Notes: a model not told the origin generated them from the letters alone. DNA of 64,000 nt from Nocardia sp. NBC_00416 (GCF_036032445.1 NZ_CP107932.1:3908501-3972500), one strand, 5' to 3'; counted from the stretch's first letter, positions 40,992-51,062 are shown. Made by a program: numbers and translations.

Positions 40992-42065
40992 TCAGCGGGC
41001 GCGACGGATATAGAGGAGCTTGTCGCCGGATTCGAGGGCGTCGACCGCCGGTTCACCGACTCGGACCAGCTCGCCGGCGCGCACCACGCCCAGCACGATA
41101 TCGCTGAGATGGCGCGGTGACCCGCCCACCTCGCCGGGTTCGACCTCGCGTTCGGCGACCGCGAACCCGTGCTCCGGGGTCAGCAGGTCCTCCATCATCT
41201 CGACGACGCTCGGCGTGGTGGTGGCGATACCGAGCAGCCGGCCGGTGGTCTCCGAGGACACCACCACCGAATCGGCGCCGGACTGCCGCAGCAGATGGGT
41301 GTTCTCCGATTCGCGGATGGACGCGACGATCTTGGCCTTCTTCGTGAGTTCCCGGGCGGTGAGGGTGACCAGGACCGCGGTGTCGTCGCGATTGGTGGCC
41401 ACGATCACCGAAGACGCGTTCTGGACCCCCGCCAGCCGCAGCACATCGGACTGCGTGGCCGACCCGTGCACGGTGACCAGACCGGCGGTCGAGGCCGCCT
41501 CCAGGCTCACCGCGTCCATATCGACGACGACGATATCGGCGGGCTGCACGCCGTCACCGAGCATGGCGTCGATCGCGGTGCGGCCCTTCGTGCCGTACCC
41601 GACGACGACGGTGTGATTACGCACGGTGCGCCTCCAACGCTGGATCTTCAAGGCCTGGCGGGAACGTTCGGTGAGTACCGCCAGGGTGGTACCGACCAGG
41701 ACGATGAGGAACAGCACTCGCAACGGGGTGATCACGAAGATGTTCACCAGCCGCGCCGACGCGGTGACCGGTGCGATATCGCCGTATCCGGTGGTGGACA
41801 GCGAGACGGTCGCGTAATAGAAGGCGTCCAGCAGCGTCACCGTCTCGTCGGCGCTGTCCCGGTAGCCGTCGCGGCCGATGTAGACGACGATCGCCGCGGC
41901 GCACAGCAGTCCGACCGCGAACAGTACGCGGCGGCTCAGCGATATCCAGGGGCTGCTCTGAGCTTCCGGGATGCGCAGCAACCCGACCAGCGCGAAATCC
42001 GGCCGCACCGCCGCTCCGCGCGCCCGGCTCCCGAGTTCGGCGAACCGTGAAGTCACCGGCGCCAC
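40992..42065 (-). CDS. Potassium channel with RCK (TrkA-N) domain
   Basis: 357-residue two-helix K+ channel. TM1 (about 46-65, RVLFAVGLLCAAAIVVYIG), a pore helix with the selectivity filter TTGYGD (about 91-96), and TM2 (about 106-127) precede a cytoplasmic RCK domain with the Rossmann motif VVVGYGTKGRTAIDAM and ATNRDDTAVLVTL. A C-terminal TrkA-C-like part completes the regulator. It corresponds to Rv3200c. The GTG at 42065 is preceded by a GAGAGG sequence directly adjoining it. The gene follows adnB's neighbourhood on the minus strand but is separated from it by a divergent small gene. Confidence 0.92.
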   Translation of the reverse strand: MAPVTSRFAELGSRARGAAVRPDFALVGLLRIPEAQSSPWISLSRRVLFAVGLLCAAAIVVYIGRDGYRDSADETVTLLDAFYYATVSLSTTGYGDIAPVTASARLVNIFVITPLRVLFLIVLVGTTLAVLTERSRQALKIQRWRRTVRNHTVVVGYGTKGRTAIDAMLGDGVQPADIVVVDMDAVSLEAASTAGLVTVHGSATQSDVLRLAGVQNASSVIVATNRDDTAVLVTLTARELTKKAKIVASIRESENTHLLRQSGADSVVVSSETTGRLLGIATTTPSVVEMMEDLLTPEHGFAVAEREVEPGEVGGSPRHLSDIVLGVVRAGELVRVGEPAVDALESGDKLLYIRRAR

Positions 42066-42178
42066 CTCTCGCCGACCGGGGCGTCACCCGCACCCGTCAC
42101 CGCCAGTCCCTCCGACACAGCTCGGGAGCCTACCCGGTCACCCGCCGTCACGTCGGCCACGCGGTCGCGACGGGAATC

Positions 42179-42184
42179 TATGGT
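42179..42184 (+). promoter_or_regulatory. -10 element for leaderless DoxX-like gene
   Basis: TATGGT six bases before the ATG at 42191, with no ribosome binding site. Confidence 0.55.
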
Positions 42185-42190
42185 GACTGC

Positions 42191-42604
42191 ATGGCAGATA
42201 TCTCCCCCGCGAGCGCCCCCGATTCCACTCGTACCCCGGCGCTCCGGCTGGCCGCGTTACTTCTCGGCGCCGGCGTCTTGCATTTCGTCGCTCCCGCACC
42301 GTTCGATACGACCGTCCCCCCGCAGTTGCCCGGAAAGGCGCGTTCCTACACCTACTTGTCGGGCGTCGCCGAAATCGGCATCGGCACCGCGCTGCTGATC
42401 CCGCGCACCCGGCGCCTCGGCGGCCGGCTCGCGGCGCTGCTGTTCATCGCGGTGTTCCCGGCGAATATCCGGTTCGCCGCGGATTCGGTGCGCAACCCGA
42501 AGGCGCCGTCGGCGCTGAAGGCGGTCTCGGTGCTCCGGCTGCCGCTGCAATGGCCGCTGATCACCCGGGCCCTGGCCGTGAGCCGCCGGTCGCCGCGGGA
42601 CTGA
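42191..42604 (+). CDS. DoxX-like small membrane protein
   Basis: 137-residue protein with four hydrophobic helices (about 18-35, 56-73, 80-98 and 108-126). The pattern LRLAALLLGAGVLHFVAPAPFDTTVPPQLPGKARSYTYLSGVAEIGIGTALLIPRTRRLGGRLAALLFIAVFPANI fits DoxX/DUF4267-type proteins. Some relatives form membrane-associated oxidoreductase complexes; no partner is adjacent. The ATG at 42191 is chosen because of the -10 box six bases before it. The gene is inserted between the K+ channel gene and adnB; I do not recall it in the corresponding M. tuberculosis interval. Confidence 0.75.
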   Translation: MADISPASAPDSTRTPALRLAALLLGAGVLHFVAPAPFDTTVPPQLPGKARSYTYLSGVAEIGIGTALLIPRTRRLGGRLAALLFIAVFPANIRFAADSVRNPKAPSALKAVSVLRLPLQWPLITRALAVSRRSPRD

Positions 42605-42626
42605 GCCGCCGCTCGCGGGGACCGAG

Positions 42627-45600
42627 CTACCCCGGATCCCCCGTCGCACCGCCGGTCGAGTCGGTGAGCAGCGTGATCAGCTCCGCCGGCCCCGGCAGGC
42701 GTTCGGGAGCGACGGTGCGACCGCTGCGCACATAGTGGAATGCGGCGCCGACGCGGTCCAGCATCCGCTGTTCGGTCTCGCCGGTGCGCGCCGCCAGCAG
42801 TCGCGCCCACGCCAACCGGTACACCGCCAGCTGCACGGCGACTGCGGCCTCGTCGGCCGGGCCGGGTTCGGCGCCGGTTTTCCAGTCGACGACGGTCCAG
42901 CCGCCGTCCGGTTCGGCGAACACCGCGTCCATCCGGCCACGGATCACGACCCCCGCGATAGTGGTTTCGAACGGCACCTCGATCTCGGCCGGGCGACGGG
43001 CCGACCAGCGTGAGGACAGGAACGCCTCCTGCATCGCGGCGAGTTCGGCGTCGGCCGCCGCGCCCGAATCGGCCGCACCCGGCAGATCGTCCAGACCGGG
43101 TAGCTGATCGGTGGCGAACCAGCGCTGCACCCAGGCGTGGAAGGCGGTACCCCGGCGGGCCAGCGGGTTGGGCGGGTAGGGCAGCGGGCGGCGCAGCCGC
43201 GCCGCGAGCCTGCCCGGGTCGGCACGCATTTCGACCAGCGCGGTCGCCGGGAGCTGAGTGGGCAGTTCGACCTCCGCCGCGGCGACCGCACCGGCTCGGT
43301 ACTCGGCGAGCAGCGCATCGACATCGGCGATCCAGCCGTCGGGGTCGTCGTCGGGTTCCGGTGCGGCCGCGCCGTCCGCGAACTCCGCCAACGCCGCGTG
43401 CACCAGCGCGGCGCCCTGTTCGATGTGTTCGCGGCGGGGGCCCAGCGGATCGTCCGGCCAGGGTGCGGTGACCGGTGCGGCGGCCAGCGGGTTCGCGGCA
43501 CCGGACTCGGGTGCGTCGTCCCAGCACGCGATCCGGACACCACTGCCGGGCAGGTCGGCGGCGGCTTTCACCTCGAGCAGGAATTCCGACGGGCCCTTCG
43601 GCTTGTCCCCGGTTTCGGGCCAGTGGTGCGCCGAGACCAGCAGTACCCGTTCGGTTCTGGTGAGCGCGACATAGAAGAGCCGGCGGTCCTCGTCGAGGCG
43701 ACGCCGTTGCAGCGCCTCCTTGTGCGCGGCGAGACCCCGTTGCAGATCCGCGCGGTCGCCGAAATCGGACAGGTCGAGCACGGGTACGCCGTCCGGTGAC
43801 TCCGAGGTGGCGCGATCGCCGCGCAATGTGGTGGGGAGTTCGGCGAGCGCGCCGAGCCAGGTGTTGACACCGCGGGTGGAAGGGAACACGTCGCGGGTGA
43901 CATGGGGTACCGCGACCACCTCCCACTCCAGTCCTTTCGCCGCGTGCACGGTGAGCACCTGGACCCGGTCCGGCGCGACCTCGACTTCTCCGGGTTCCAG
44001 TCCGTTCTCGACGGATTCGGCCGCGGTGAGAAAGGCGAGCAGGCCACCGAGAGTTGCGCCGGTGTCGTTGGCGTATCCGGCGACCACCTCGGCGAAGGCG
44101 TCGAGATGTTCGCGTCCGGCGCCCGAACCCGACAGCGCGCGGCGGGCCTGGCTCTCCACGCCGACCCCGATGGTGCGTTCCACATCGGCGACCAACTCGG
44201 TGAGGGGCTGCGCGGCGCGTTCGCGCAGCACGGCGAGCTCCCGGCCCAGCGCGGTGATACGCCGATGCCCGGCCGCCGAATACCGTTCCGGTACACCGGG
44301 ATCGGCGATAGCGTCGGCCAGACCGGCCCGCTCGGCCGGTTCGGGGGCGACCTCGTGCAGGGCCGCGGCCAAGGTCGCGGAATCGGTGATATCGCCGCCG
44401 GGATCCCGGTTGATCGACAGCTCCCGGGCGCGGCGGGCCAGCGCCGCCAGATCGGCCGAACCGATCCGCCAGCGCGCGCCCGTGAGGATCCGGACCGCGG
44501 CGCTGCCGGCGGCGGGGTCGGCGATGAGCCGCAGCGTGGCGACGATATCGGCGACCTCCGGCGTCGACAGCAGGCCACCGAGACCGACGATCTCCACCGG
44601 CAATCCCCGCGCGCGCAGTTCCTCGGCGAGTTCGGCGGCATCGGCGTTGCGGCGGATCAGCACCGCGGAAGTGGGCGGCGGCCGCTCGGCGTCACGGGCA
44701 GCGGTCCATTCGGCGGCGATCCGCTCGGCGATCCAGCGACGTTCGCCGGCGACGGTGTCGGTGAGCGCGAGTGCCACCGCGCCCGGTTCGGCGCCGGGTT
44801 TCGCACGCAACGGATCCACGGTGACCCCGCCGGTCGCGCGGGCCGCGGCACGCAGCGGTTCGACGACCATATTCGCCAGATCGAGCGCCTCGGGCGGATT
44901 GCGCCAGCTGGTGAGCAGCGGGAGCACCGGCGCCGGAACACCCGGGCCGCTGGGGAAATCGGTGGTGAAACGCGGCAGATTGGCGGCCGACGCGCCGCGC
45001 CAGCCGTAGATGGACTGCATCGGGTCGCCGACCGCGGTCACCGCGAGTTCGCGCGGACGCGGGCCCCCGGGCAGGCGTTCGCCGCTCCCCTCCGGGTAGC
45101 CGGCGCCGAACAGCGCGGAGAGCAGGATCCGCTGGGCGTGGCCGGTGTCCTGGTACTCGTCCAGCAGCACCAGCCGGAACCGAGCGCGTTCGGCGGTCGC
45201 GACCTCGGGATGCTCGGCGGCCAGGCGCGCCGCCAGCGACATCTGGGCGCCGAAGTCGAGGGCGCCGCGCTGGTGCAGCGTCTCCCGGAGCCGGCGCACC
45301 AGCGGGAGCAGCGCGACCCGCTCGCGCTGCGCGCGCAGCACCGACAGCAGATCCTTGTTCGGCCCGCCGCGCTGCCGCGGGCCGGGCGGCAGGGTGTGGA
45401 CGAGTTTCTCGAGTTCGGTGTGCGCCTCGGCGAGCTCTTCGGGTTCGACCAGGTGCTCGGCGAGCTGACCGGACAGCGCGAGCACCGCCTCGGTGACCGT
45501 GAGCGGCGAACGGTCGGTGTCGAGATCACCGTCCCAGCCGCGCACCACGTGGTGGGCGAGCTGCCACAGCTGAGTTTCGGTGAGCAGAGCCGCCGACGGT

Positions 45601-46010
45601 TCCACCGGGAGCAGCAGGCCGTGCTCGCTCAGCAGCCGACCGGCGTAGGAGTGGTAGGTGCTGATCTCGGGTTCCGCGCCGGACAGCGCGGCGCGGAGTT
45701 CGCCGGAAGGGTCGAGATCGCGCAACAACCGGGACCCGGCCAGCCGGGCCAGCCGGGTACGGATCCGGGCGGTGAGCTGCTGGGCGGCTTTGCGAGTGAA
45801 GGTCAGCCCGAGCACCTCCTCGGGGGTGACCAGGCGGTTGGCCACCATCCAGACGACGCGGGCAGCCATGGTCTCGGTCTTGCCGGCGCCCGCCCCCGCC
45901 ACCACCAGCACCGGTCCGGGCGGGGCGGCGATGACCGCGGTCTGTTCGGCGGTCGGCGGCGGCAGGCCCAGTGCGTCGGCCAGTTGTCCCGGCGAGACCC
46001 GGGCGCTCAC
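42627..46010 (-). CDS. adnB: Helicase-nuclease AdnB
   Basis: 1127-residue subunit of the mycobacterial-type AdnAB motor-nuclease that resects DNA double-strand breaks. UvrD-like motor: Walker A GAGAGKT (39-45), Walker B LLDEYQD (about 297-303), VGDPMQSIYGWRG, TSWRNPPEAL, and motif VI YVALTRTERVLLVS. The C-terminal RecB nuclease domain has the metal-binding IRGRMDAVFAEPDGGWTVVDWKTG (about 1020-1045) with QLAVYRLAWARL. It corresponds to Rv3201c. Its GTG overlaps the adnA stop codon by four bases (GTGA), so the two chains are translationally coupled. Confidence 0.93.
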   Translation of the reverse strand: MSARVSPGQLADALGLPPPTAEQTAVIAAPPGPVLVVAGAGAGKTETMAARVVWMVANRLVTPEEVLGLTFTRKAAQQLTARIRTRLARLAGSRLLRDLDPSGELRAALSGAEPEISTYHSYAGRLLSEHGLLLPVEPSAALLTETQLWQLAHHVVRGWDGDLDTDRSPLTVTEAVLALSGQLAEHLVEPEELAEAHTELEKLVHTLPPGPRQRGGPNKDLLSVLRAQRERVALLPLVRRLRETLHQRGALDFGAQMSLAARLAAEHPEVATAERARFRLVLLDEYQDTGHAQRILLSALFGAGYPEGSGERLPGGPRPRELAVTAVGDPMQSIYGWRGASAANLPRFTTDFPSGPGVPAPVLPLLTSWRNPPEALDLANMVVEPLRAAARATGGVTVDPLRAKPGAEPGAVALALTDTVAGERRWIAERIAAEWTAARDAERPPPTSAVLIRRNADAAELAEELRARGLPVEIVGLGGLLSTPEVADIVATLRLIADPAAGSAAVRILTGARWRIGSADLAALARRARELSINRDPGGDITDSATLAAALHEVAPEPAERAGLADAIADPGVPERYSAAGHRRITALGRELAVLRERAAQPLTELVADVERTIGVGVESQARRALSGSGAGREHLDAFAEVVAGYANDTGATLGGLLAFLTAAESVENGLEPGEVEVAPDRVQVLTVHAAKGLEWEVVAVPHVTRDVFPSTRGVNTWLGALAELPTTLRGDRATSESPDGVPVLDLSDFGDRADLQRGLAAHKEALQRRRLDEDRRLFYVALTRTERVLLVSAHHWPETGDKPKGPSEFLLEVKAAADLPGSGVRIACWDDAPESGAANPLAAAPVTAPWPDDPLGPRREHIEQGAALVHAALAEFADGAAAPEPDDDPDGWIADVDALLAEYRAGAVAAAEVELPTQLPATALVEMRADPGRLAARLRRPLPYPPNPLARRGTAFHAWVQRWFATDQLPGLDDLPGAADSGAAADAELAAMQEAFLSSRWSARRPAEIEVPFETTIAGVVIRGRMDAVFAEPDGGWTVVDWKTGAEPGPADEAAVAVQLAVYRLAWARLLAARTGETEQRMLDRVGAAFHYVRSGRTVAPERLPGPAELITLLTDSTGGATGDPG

Positions 46011-49000
46011 TCGTCGGTCACCTGGCGTCCGGCGTCCTGCACCGGGCAACTGTTCTTCACGCTGCAGTGGCGGCAACCCTCGTTCCGGATGGCGAGAAAG
46101 CCGGGCCCCTCGGTGGTCGCCGCCGCGGTGTGGATGGTGTCTCGCCAGGTCTCCAGTGCGTCGGCGTCCAGGGCCGGCTGGACCCGCTCCTTGGCGATCC
46201 CGGTGGACGCCGGCAGCCCGACGTAAACCAGCCGCGCGCCGCCGGGTTCGGGGTTCGCGCCGGATTCGTCCAGCGCGCCCGCCGCGGCCGCGACCTGATA
46301 GGTCGCCAGTTGCGCGTGCTGAGCGGCGTCGGCTTCGCTGACCGGGTTCTTTCCGGTCTTGACGTCGACGATGACGAACCTGCCGTGGGAGTCGCGTTCC
46401 AGCCGGTCGATCCGGCCGCGGATCCGCACCTCGGGGGCGTCGGCGCCGGGCGCGGGCAGCACACAGTCGACGGGCACCTCGATACCGGCCTGGGTGAGTT
46501 CGCCGCGGGTATTGCGCACCCAGGCGACGAAAGCGTCCAGCATGGCCTCGGTGCGACGCAGTTCCTGCCGGGAGTACCAGCTGGTCTCGGGGTCGATGGC
46601 CGCCCAGCTCCGGGTGAGTTCGGCGCGCACCTGATCGAGCGGCACCCGGCCCGCGAGCGCCTGGACCAGGGTGTGCACCAGGGTGCCTTTGACGGCATAC
46701 GGGTTCTCGCCGTCCGATCCGCCGTTACGTTCCAGCGCCCACCGCAGCGGGCAGGTCCGCAGCAGTTCCACGGTCGACGGGGACAGCGCGATCGGCCCCT
46801 CGTCGTGCCACAGGGTGTCGGTGGAGCTGAGCCCCGCCACCCCGTACCAATCCTCGGGCGCGGTTCCCGGGATACCGGCCAGGGCGAGGCGAGCCAATTG
46901 TCCGGCGGCCCGGCGGCGGCGTTCGTCCCCGGCGCCGGGATCGCAGACGGCCGCCCGCAGTTCGGCCACCAGCGCGTGTAAGGCGAGCACCCGGCCGGGT
47001 TCGGCGATCGGGAGCGCGCCGGGCTCCCCGCCGGTATCGCCGCCGAGCAGTTCGGCGAGGAATCGGGAAGGCACCAGGTCACGGTCGCCGGTCACCGATT
47101 CGACGGCGGTGACCAGGAGAGATCGCCGGGCCCGGCTGCACGCGACGAACAGCAGCCGACGCTCCTCGGCCAGGATCGGCGCCGCCCGGCTCACCCGTTC
47201 GGTGATACCGGCGACCTCGTCCACCAGATCTTCGGTGTGCAGCAGGGTGCCGCGGGGGCGCGGATCCGGCCAGATCCCCTCCTGCACCCCGGCGACGGCG
47301 ACGACTTCCCACTCCCGCCCGGCCGCGGCGTGCGCGCTCAACAGGTCCACCGCCTCGTCCCGGCGTGAACGCGCGGCCCGATCCTGCGGGATCTGCTGCT
47401 GGGCGAGATATTCGACGAAACCCTCGATGGTCGCGCCCGGGAGGCGGTCGGTGAAGGCGGCCGCCGCGTCGAACAACGCGACGGTGGCGTCGAGGTCGCG
47501 ATCGGCCTGCATACCCGCCGCGCCCCCGCGCTCGGATTGCCCCAGCCAGCGCCGCTCCAGCCGCGACCCGGTCCACAGCGCCCACAGCACGTCTTCGAGC
47601 CCACCGCCCTCGCGCCGGACCCGGCGCGCACGGTCGAGGGCACGCTCGGCCCGGGTCAGTGGTGCGCGCTCGACCTCGGTGAGACCGGCCACGATCCGGT
47701 CGTCACCGGATCCGAGCAGCAGCTCGCGCAGGACCTCCACCGAGGGGCGGTCGAGGGTGGGGAGGGGCGCCGCGGCGGGTACCTCGGTACCGGCGACCGC
47801 CGGGGGCGCCGCGGCGGCATCGACCTCCGCGACCGTCCGGGGGTCGTCGATCATCACGCCCAGGGGATCGGGCGGGAGTTCCTCCTCGTCATCCGGCGCG
47901 GCGGGCGGGAGCCCGTCCCACGGGTGGTCGCCGGAGCGATCCACGTCGACCCCGTACCAGTCCGCGTCGTCCGCATGCCGGATGACGTCGGCGAACGGAT
48001 CCCGCACCGGCAGATCTTCGAACGGTTCGTCCGGGAACGGGGGTTCGGCCTCGGGCGGTTCATCCACGGGCGGGGCATCCGCGACGTCGTCTTCCGCGCC
48101 CGGCGCGACGCGGCCGAGTTCCACCGTGGTGCGGCGGATACCGCGGCGCAGGCGCCGGAGGCTGATCTGGTCGGCGCCGCCCAGCGGGCCGCCCAGCAGA
48201 TCCAGCGCGTCGTCGGACCCGAACAGGGATTCGGTGGACCCGGTCCCGCGCCGGGTGGCCTCACCGGCGAGTACGGCCCGCAGGGCGAGCAGCAGCCAGG
48301 CGGCGCCGCGGCGCCGGGCCAGCGGCATATCGTTCGCGGGCTGCGCGACCGGCACCCCGGCCGCGAGCAGGGCTCGCCGCAGCGGCGGCAACAGCAGCGG
48401 TACCGAACGCACGACCACCGCCATCTGCGACCAGGGCACCCCCTCGGTGAGGTGAGCGCGCCGCAGATGGTCGGCGATCAGGGAGGCTTCCTTGGCCGGA
48501 CTGCCGAGTACCCGCACCCGGACCTCCGCCGCGGGGACGGGCGGCGGGCCGGCCGCGGTATCCGCCGGGAGTTCACCGCGTTCCCCGGGACCCAGGTCGG
48601 CGCGAGTGATGCGATGCGGAGCCGCGCCCGGCAGTCGCGCGGCGATCCGGGCGGTAGCGGTGCTGATCGCCGGCCCGGACCGATGGTTGACGTACAGCAC
48701 GACGCTCCGGGCCGCCGGCACGTCGAGGTCGGTGAGAAAACGGGCGTCGGCGCCACGGAAGGTGTAGACGGCCTGGTCGGGGTCGCCTGCGATCACCGTG
48801 GTGCCGGCTCCGGTCGCCAGCACCCGCACCAGCAGCGCCGCCTGCGGATCCAGATGCTGGGCGTCGTCGACCAGCAGCAGGCGCAACCGGGCGCGTTCGG
48901 CGGCCAGCAGTTCGGCGTCACCGGCCAGGGCGTCCAGGGCCGCGCCGACCAGTTCCGCCGCGTTCAACGCGGGCGCCGAAGCCTCCGGCGCGGCCACGCC

Positions 49001-49816
49001 GACCGACCAGCGCAACAGCATGGCCTGTTCGTAGCGGAGCGCGAAACCACCGGCCGCCACCCAATCGGGCCGGTCCCGCCGCCGGCCCAGGTCCATCAGA
49101 TCCTCGGGGCCCAGGCCGCGTTCGGTGGCTCGCAGCATGAGGTCGCGCAGTTCGTCGGCGAATCCGGCCAGACCGAGCGCCGGTTGCAGTCGGCGCGGCC
49201 ACAGGTCACCGGCCCCGGCGGCGATATCGGCCAGATCGCCGCGCAACATCTCCCGCAGCACCGCGTCCTGTTCGGCGCCGGTGAGCAGCCGCGGCGGCGG
49301 ATTGCCGTACCGCGCGGCCTGCCGGCGCAGGATCCCGAACGCGTACGAATGGATCGTGCGGGCCAGCGGCTCCCGGGTCGCGCCGGAGACTCCGGGCGCG
49401 GGCGGGTCCGTGGGCGCGGCAACCGGATCGGCGAGCGGGAACAGCGGTGGACCCGCCGGGGTGGAGTCGCCGGCGTGCGCGCCTTCGAAGACGGGTGCGC
49501 AGGCCGTCCAGTGGTCCAGGCGTTCGGTGAGCGCGTCGCGCGTGGCGCCGGCCGCCTGTTTGGAATGGGTGAGCAGCAAGACCGACTCCGGGTCCGCTCC
49601 CCCGGCGATCCGGCCTGCCGCTATATCGACCAGCAGCGCGGTCTTCCCGGTTCCGGGGCCGCCGAGCACTCGCCAGATCCGGCTCGCGTCCGGTTGCGCG
49701 ACGGTAGCGGGCGGCGTGGTGTCGAACAGCGCGCACAGATCGGCGCCCCAGGTTCGAGCCCGGGGAACCGCCGCCTTCCGGCGCACCAGCCGCACCGGCC
49801 TATCCGAACGCACCAC
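46007..49816 (-). CDS. adnA: Helicase-nuclease AdnA
   Basis: 1269-residue partner of AdnB, longer than the roughly 1050 residues usual in mycobacteria. Motor motifs: Walker A GGPGTGKTALL (about 53-63), a Walker B with DDAQ instead of DExQ, and AGDPDQAVYTFRG. An insertion of about 120 acidic, Pro-rich residues (47755-48110) interrupts the helicase region. The C-terminus is a RecB-family nuclease (IRGRIDRLERD, VIVDVKTGK) with an iron-staple arrangement of cysteines: TCPLRW near 1020 and CRHCSVKNSCPV near 1250. The GTG at 49816 is the best start I can find; neighbouring GTGs are possible. It corresponds to Rv3202c. Confidence 0.9.
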   Translation of the reverse strand: MVRSDRPVRLVRRKAAVPRARTWGADLCALFDTTPPATVAQPDASRIWRVLGGPGTGKTALLVDIAAGRIAGGADPESVLLLTHSKQAAGATRDALTERLDHWTACAPVFEGAHAGDSTPAGPPLFPLADPVAAPTDPPAPGVSGATREPLARTIHSYAFGILRRQAARYGNPPPRLLTGAEQDAVLREMLRGDLADIAAGAGDLWPRRLQPALGLAGFADELRDLMLRATERGLGPEDLMDLGRRRDRPDWVAAGGFALRYEQAMLLRWSVGVAAPEASAPALNAAELVGAALDALAGDAELLAAERARLRLLLVDDAQHLDPQAALLVRVLATGAGTTVIAGDPDQAVYTFRGADARFLTDLDVPAARSVVLYVNHRSGPAISTATARIAARLPGAAPHRITRADLGPGERGELPADTAAGPPPVPAAEVRVRVLGSPAKEASLIADHLRRAHLTEGVPWSQMAVVVRSVPLLLPPLRRALLAAGVPVAQPANDMPLARRRGAAWLLLALRAVLAGEATRRGTGSTESLFGSDDALDLLGGPLGGADQISLRRLRRGIRRTTVELGRVAPGAEDDVADAPPVDEPPEAEPPFPDEPFEDLPVRDPFADVIRHADDADWYGVDVDRSGDHPWDGLPPAAPDDEEELPPDPLGVMIDDPRTVAEVDAAAAPPAVAGTEVPAAAPLPTLDRPSVEVLRELLLGSGDDRIVAGLTEVERAPLTRAERALDRARRVRREGGGLEDVLWALWTGSRLERRWLGQSERGGAAGMQADRDLDATVALFDAAAAFTDRLPGATIEGFVEYLAQQQIPQDRAARSRRDEAVDLLSAHAAAGREWEVVAVAGVQEGIWPDPRPRGTLLHTEDLVDEVAGITERVSRAAPILAEERRLLFVACSRARRSLLVTAVESVTGDRDLVPSRFLAELLGGDTGGEPGALPIAEPGRVLALHALVAELRAAVCDPGAGDERRRRAAGQLARLALAGIPGTAPEDWYGVAGLSSTDTLWHDEGPIALSPSTVELLRTCPLRWALERNGGSDGENPYAVKGTLVHTLVQALAGRVPLDQVRAELTRSWAAIDPETSWYSRQELRRTEAMLDAFVAWVRNTRGELTQAGIEVPVDCVLPAPGADAPEVRIRGRIDRLERDSHGRFVIVDVKTGKNPVSEADAAQHAQLATYQVAAAAGALDESGANPEPGGARLVYVGLPASTGIAKERVQPALDADALETWRDTIHTAAATTEGPGFLAIRNEGCRHCSVKNSCPVQDAGRQVTDE

Positions 49817-49909
49817 GAGGGCTATTGCAACAGACAGGGCCGACAGCGTGGATACCACGTCGGCCCCGGGCGCGCGGCGCCGTCGGTGCGCTGGGATAAG
49901 AATGTCATC

Positions 49910-50686
49910 GTGTCCACACTGCATGTTCACCGTTTCGGACCTGATACCGGGCCGGTGCTGCTGGCCCTGCACGGCCTCACCGGTCATGGAAAGCGCTGGG
50001 AGGCGCTGGCCACCGGGTTACTGCCCGATATCCGGGTACTCGCCCCCGACCTGCGCGGACACGGCCGCTCCACTGCACTGCCGCCCTGGGACTTCGAAAC
50101 GATCGTCGCGGATCTGGCCGCGCTGATCACTGCGGAAACCGATGAGCCGGTGCTGGTGGCGGCACACTCCTTCGGCGGTGCGTGCGCACTGCATCTGGCC
50201 CGGCGGCACCCGGAGCTGGTTCGTGGTCTGATCCTGCTCGACCCGGCCGTCGCGCTGGACCCGGCGTGGTTGCGGGATATCGCCGGGGCCACTCTCGGCT
50301 CACCCGATTACACCGATGCCGAAGAGGCCCGGATGGACAAGCTGGCGACGGGCTGGGGCGCGGCCGCCCCGGAACTGCTGCGGGCCGAACTCGACGAGCA
50401 TCTGGTGCCCACGGCGAACGGCCGGGTGGGGTGGCGGGTGGATACGGCGGCCCTGATCGCCTACTGGGGTCAGCTGGCCCGTGACCTCGTCCTTCCCGAG
50501 CCGGGCCTGCCGACCGTCGTGGTTCGGGCCACCGAGGTGGACCCGCCGTTCGTCACCCCCGGACTCACCGCCGCGCTGGCCGACCGGCTCGGCGCGAGCC
50601 TGACCGTCCACGAATGGGACTGTGAGCACATGGTCGCCCAGATCCTCCCGCTCGAGACCGCGGCGCTGATCCGCGCGGCGCTGTAG
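49910..50686 (+). CDS. lipV: Alpha/beta hydrolase (LipV-like)
   Basis: 258-residue alpha/beta-hydrolase. Oxyanion region LLALHGLTGHGKRW, LAPDLRGHGRS, the nucleophile elbow AHSFGGAC (Ser about 86), and the C-terminal His in CEHMVAQI (about 244). Size and position (downstream of divergent adnA, before an alkyltransferase-like gene) match Rv3203 (LipV), a short-chain esterase. No signal peptide. The start is GTG 49910 (MSTLHVHRFG). The hydrolase and the following gene are 5 bases apart and should be co-transcribed. Confidence 0.87.
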   Translation: MSTLHVHRFGPDTGPVLLALHGLTGHGKRWEALATGLLPDIRVLAPDLRGHGRSTALPPWDFETIVADLAALITAETDEPVLVAAHSFGGACALHLARRHPELVRGLILLDPAVALDPAWLRDIAGATLGSPDYTDAEEARMDKLATGWGAAAPELLRAELDEHLVPTANGRVGWRVDTAALIAYWGQLARDLVLPEPGLPTVVVRATEVDPPFVTPGLTAALADRLGASLTVHEWDCEHMVAQILPLETAALIRAAL

Positions 50687-50691
50687 CCCCC

Positions 50692-50988
50692 GTGGCCACC
50701 AGCGACGAACAGATCGAACGCGTCCGTGCACTGGTCGCGGCGATACCACCCGGCCGGGTCGCGACCTACGGCGATATCGCCGCCGCGGCCGGACTGTCCA
50801 CACCGCGGACCGTGGGCTGGATCATGCGCACCGATGCCGCCGATCTGCCCTGGCACCGGGTGCTGGGCGCCTCGGGCCGACCCGCGGCCCATCTCGCCGA
50901 TCGGCAACTGCGCCTGCTCGCGGCCGAGGGCGTGCCCATCGCCGACGGCCGCGTCGATCTGCGTACCGCGCGCCACCCGTTCCACTGA
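50692..50988 (+). CDS. Alkyltransferase-like (ATL) DNA-binding protein
   Basis: 98-residue protein with the DNA-binding domain of O6-alkylguanine transferases: PPGRVATYGDIAAAAGLSTPRTVGWIM (recognition helix) and DLPWHRVLGASGRPA. The catalytic PCHR motif is replaced by PWHR, which defines ATL proteins: they bind O6-alkylguanine and flag it for nucleotide-excision repair without removing it. GTG 50692 begins 5 bases after the LipV-like stop. The M. tuberculosis equivalent is Rv3204, of similar size. It ends the conserved gene block. Confidence 0.93.
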   Translation: MATSDEQIERVRALVAAIPPGRVATYGDIAAAAGLSTPRTVGWIMRTDAADLPWHRVLGASGRPAAHLADRQLRLLAAEGVPIADGRVDLRTARHPFH

Positions 50989-51062
50989 GCGTCGGCGGGG
51001 TCACCATCGGCCGCGGATCGGAAACGATCGTGCCGCAGCCGGGTCCGGGGCGACCGGCCGAT

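Noticed and set aside
49817..49987. Longer N-terminus for AdnA
   Set aside because: It would overlap the divergent LipV-like gene by over 70 bases and has no helicase-like sequence.
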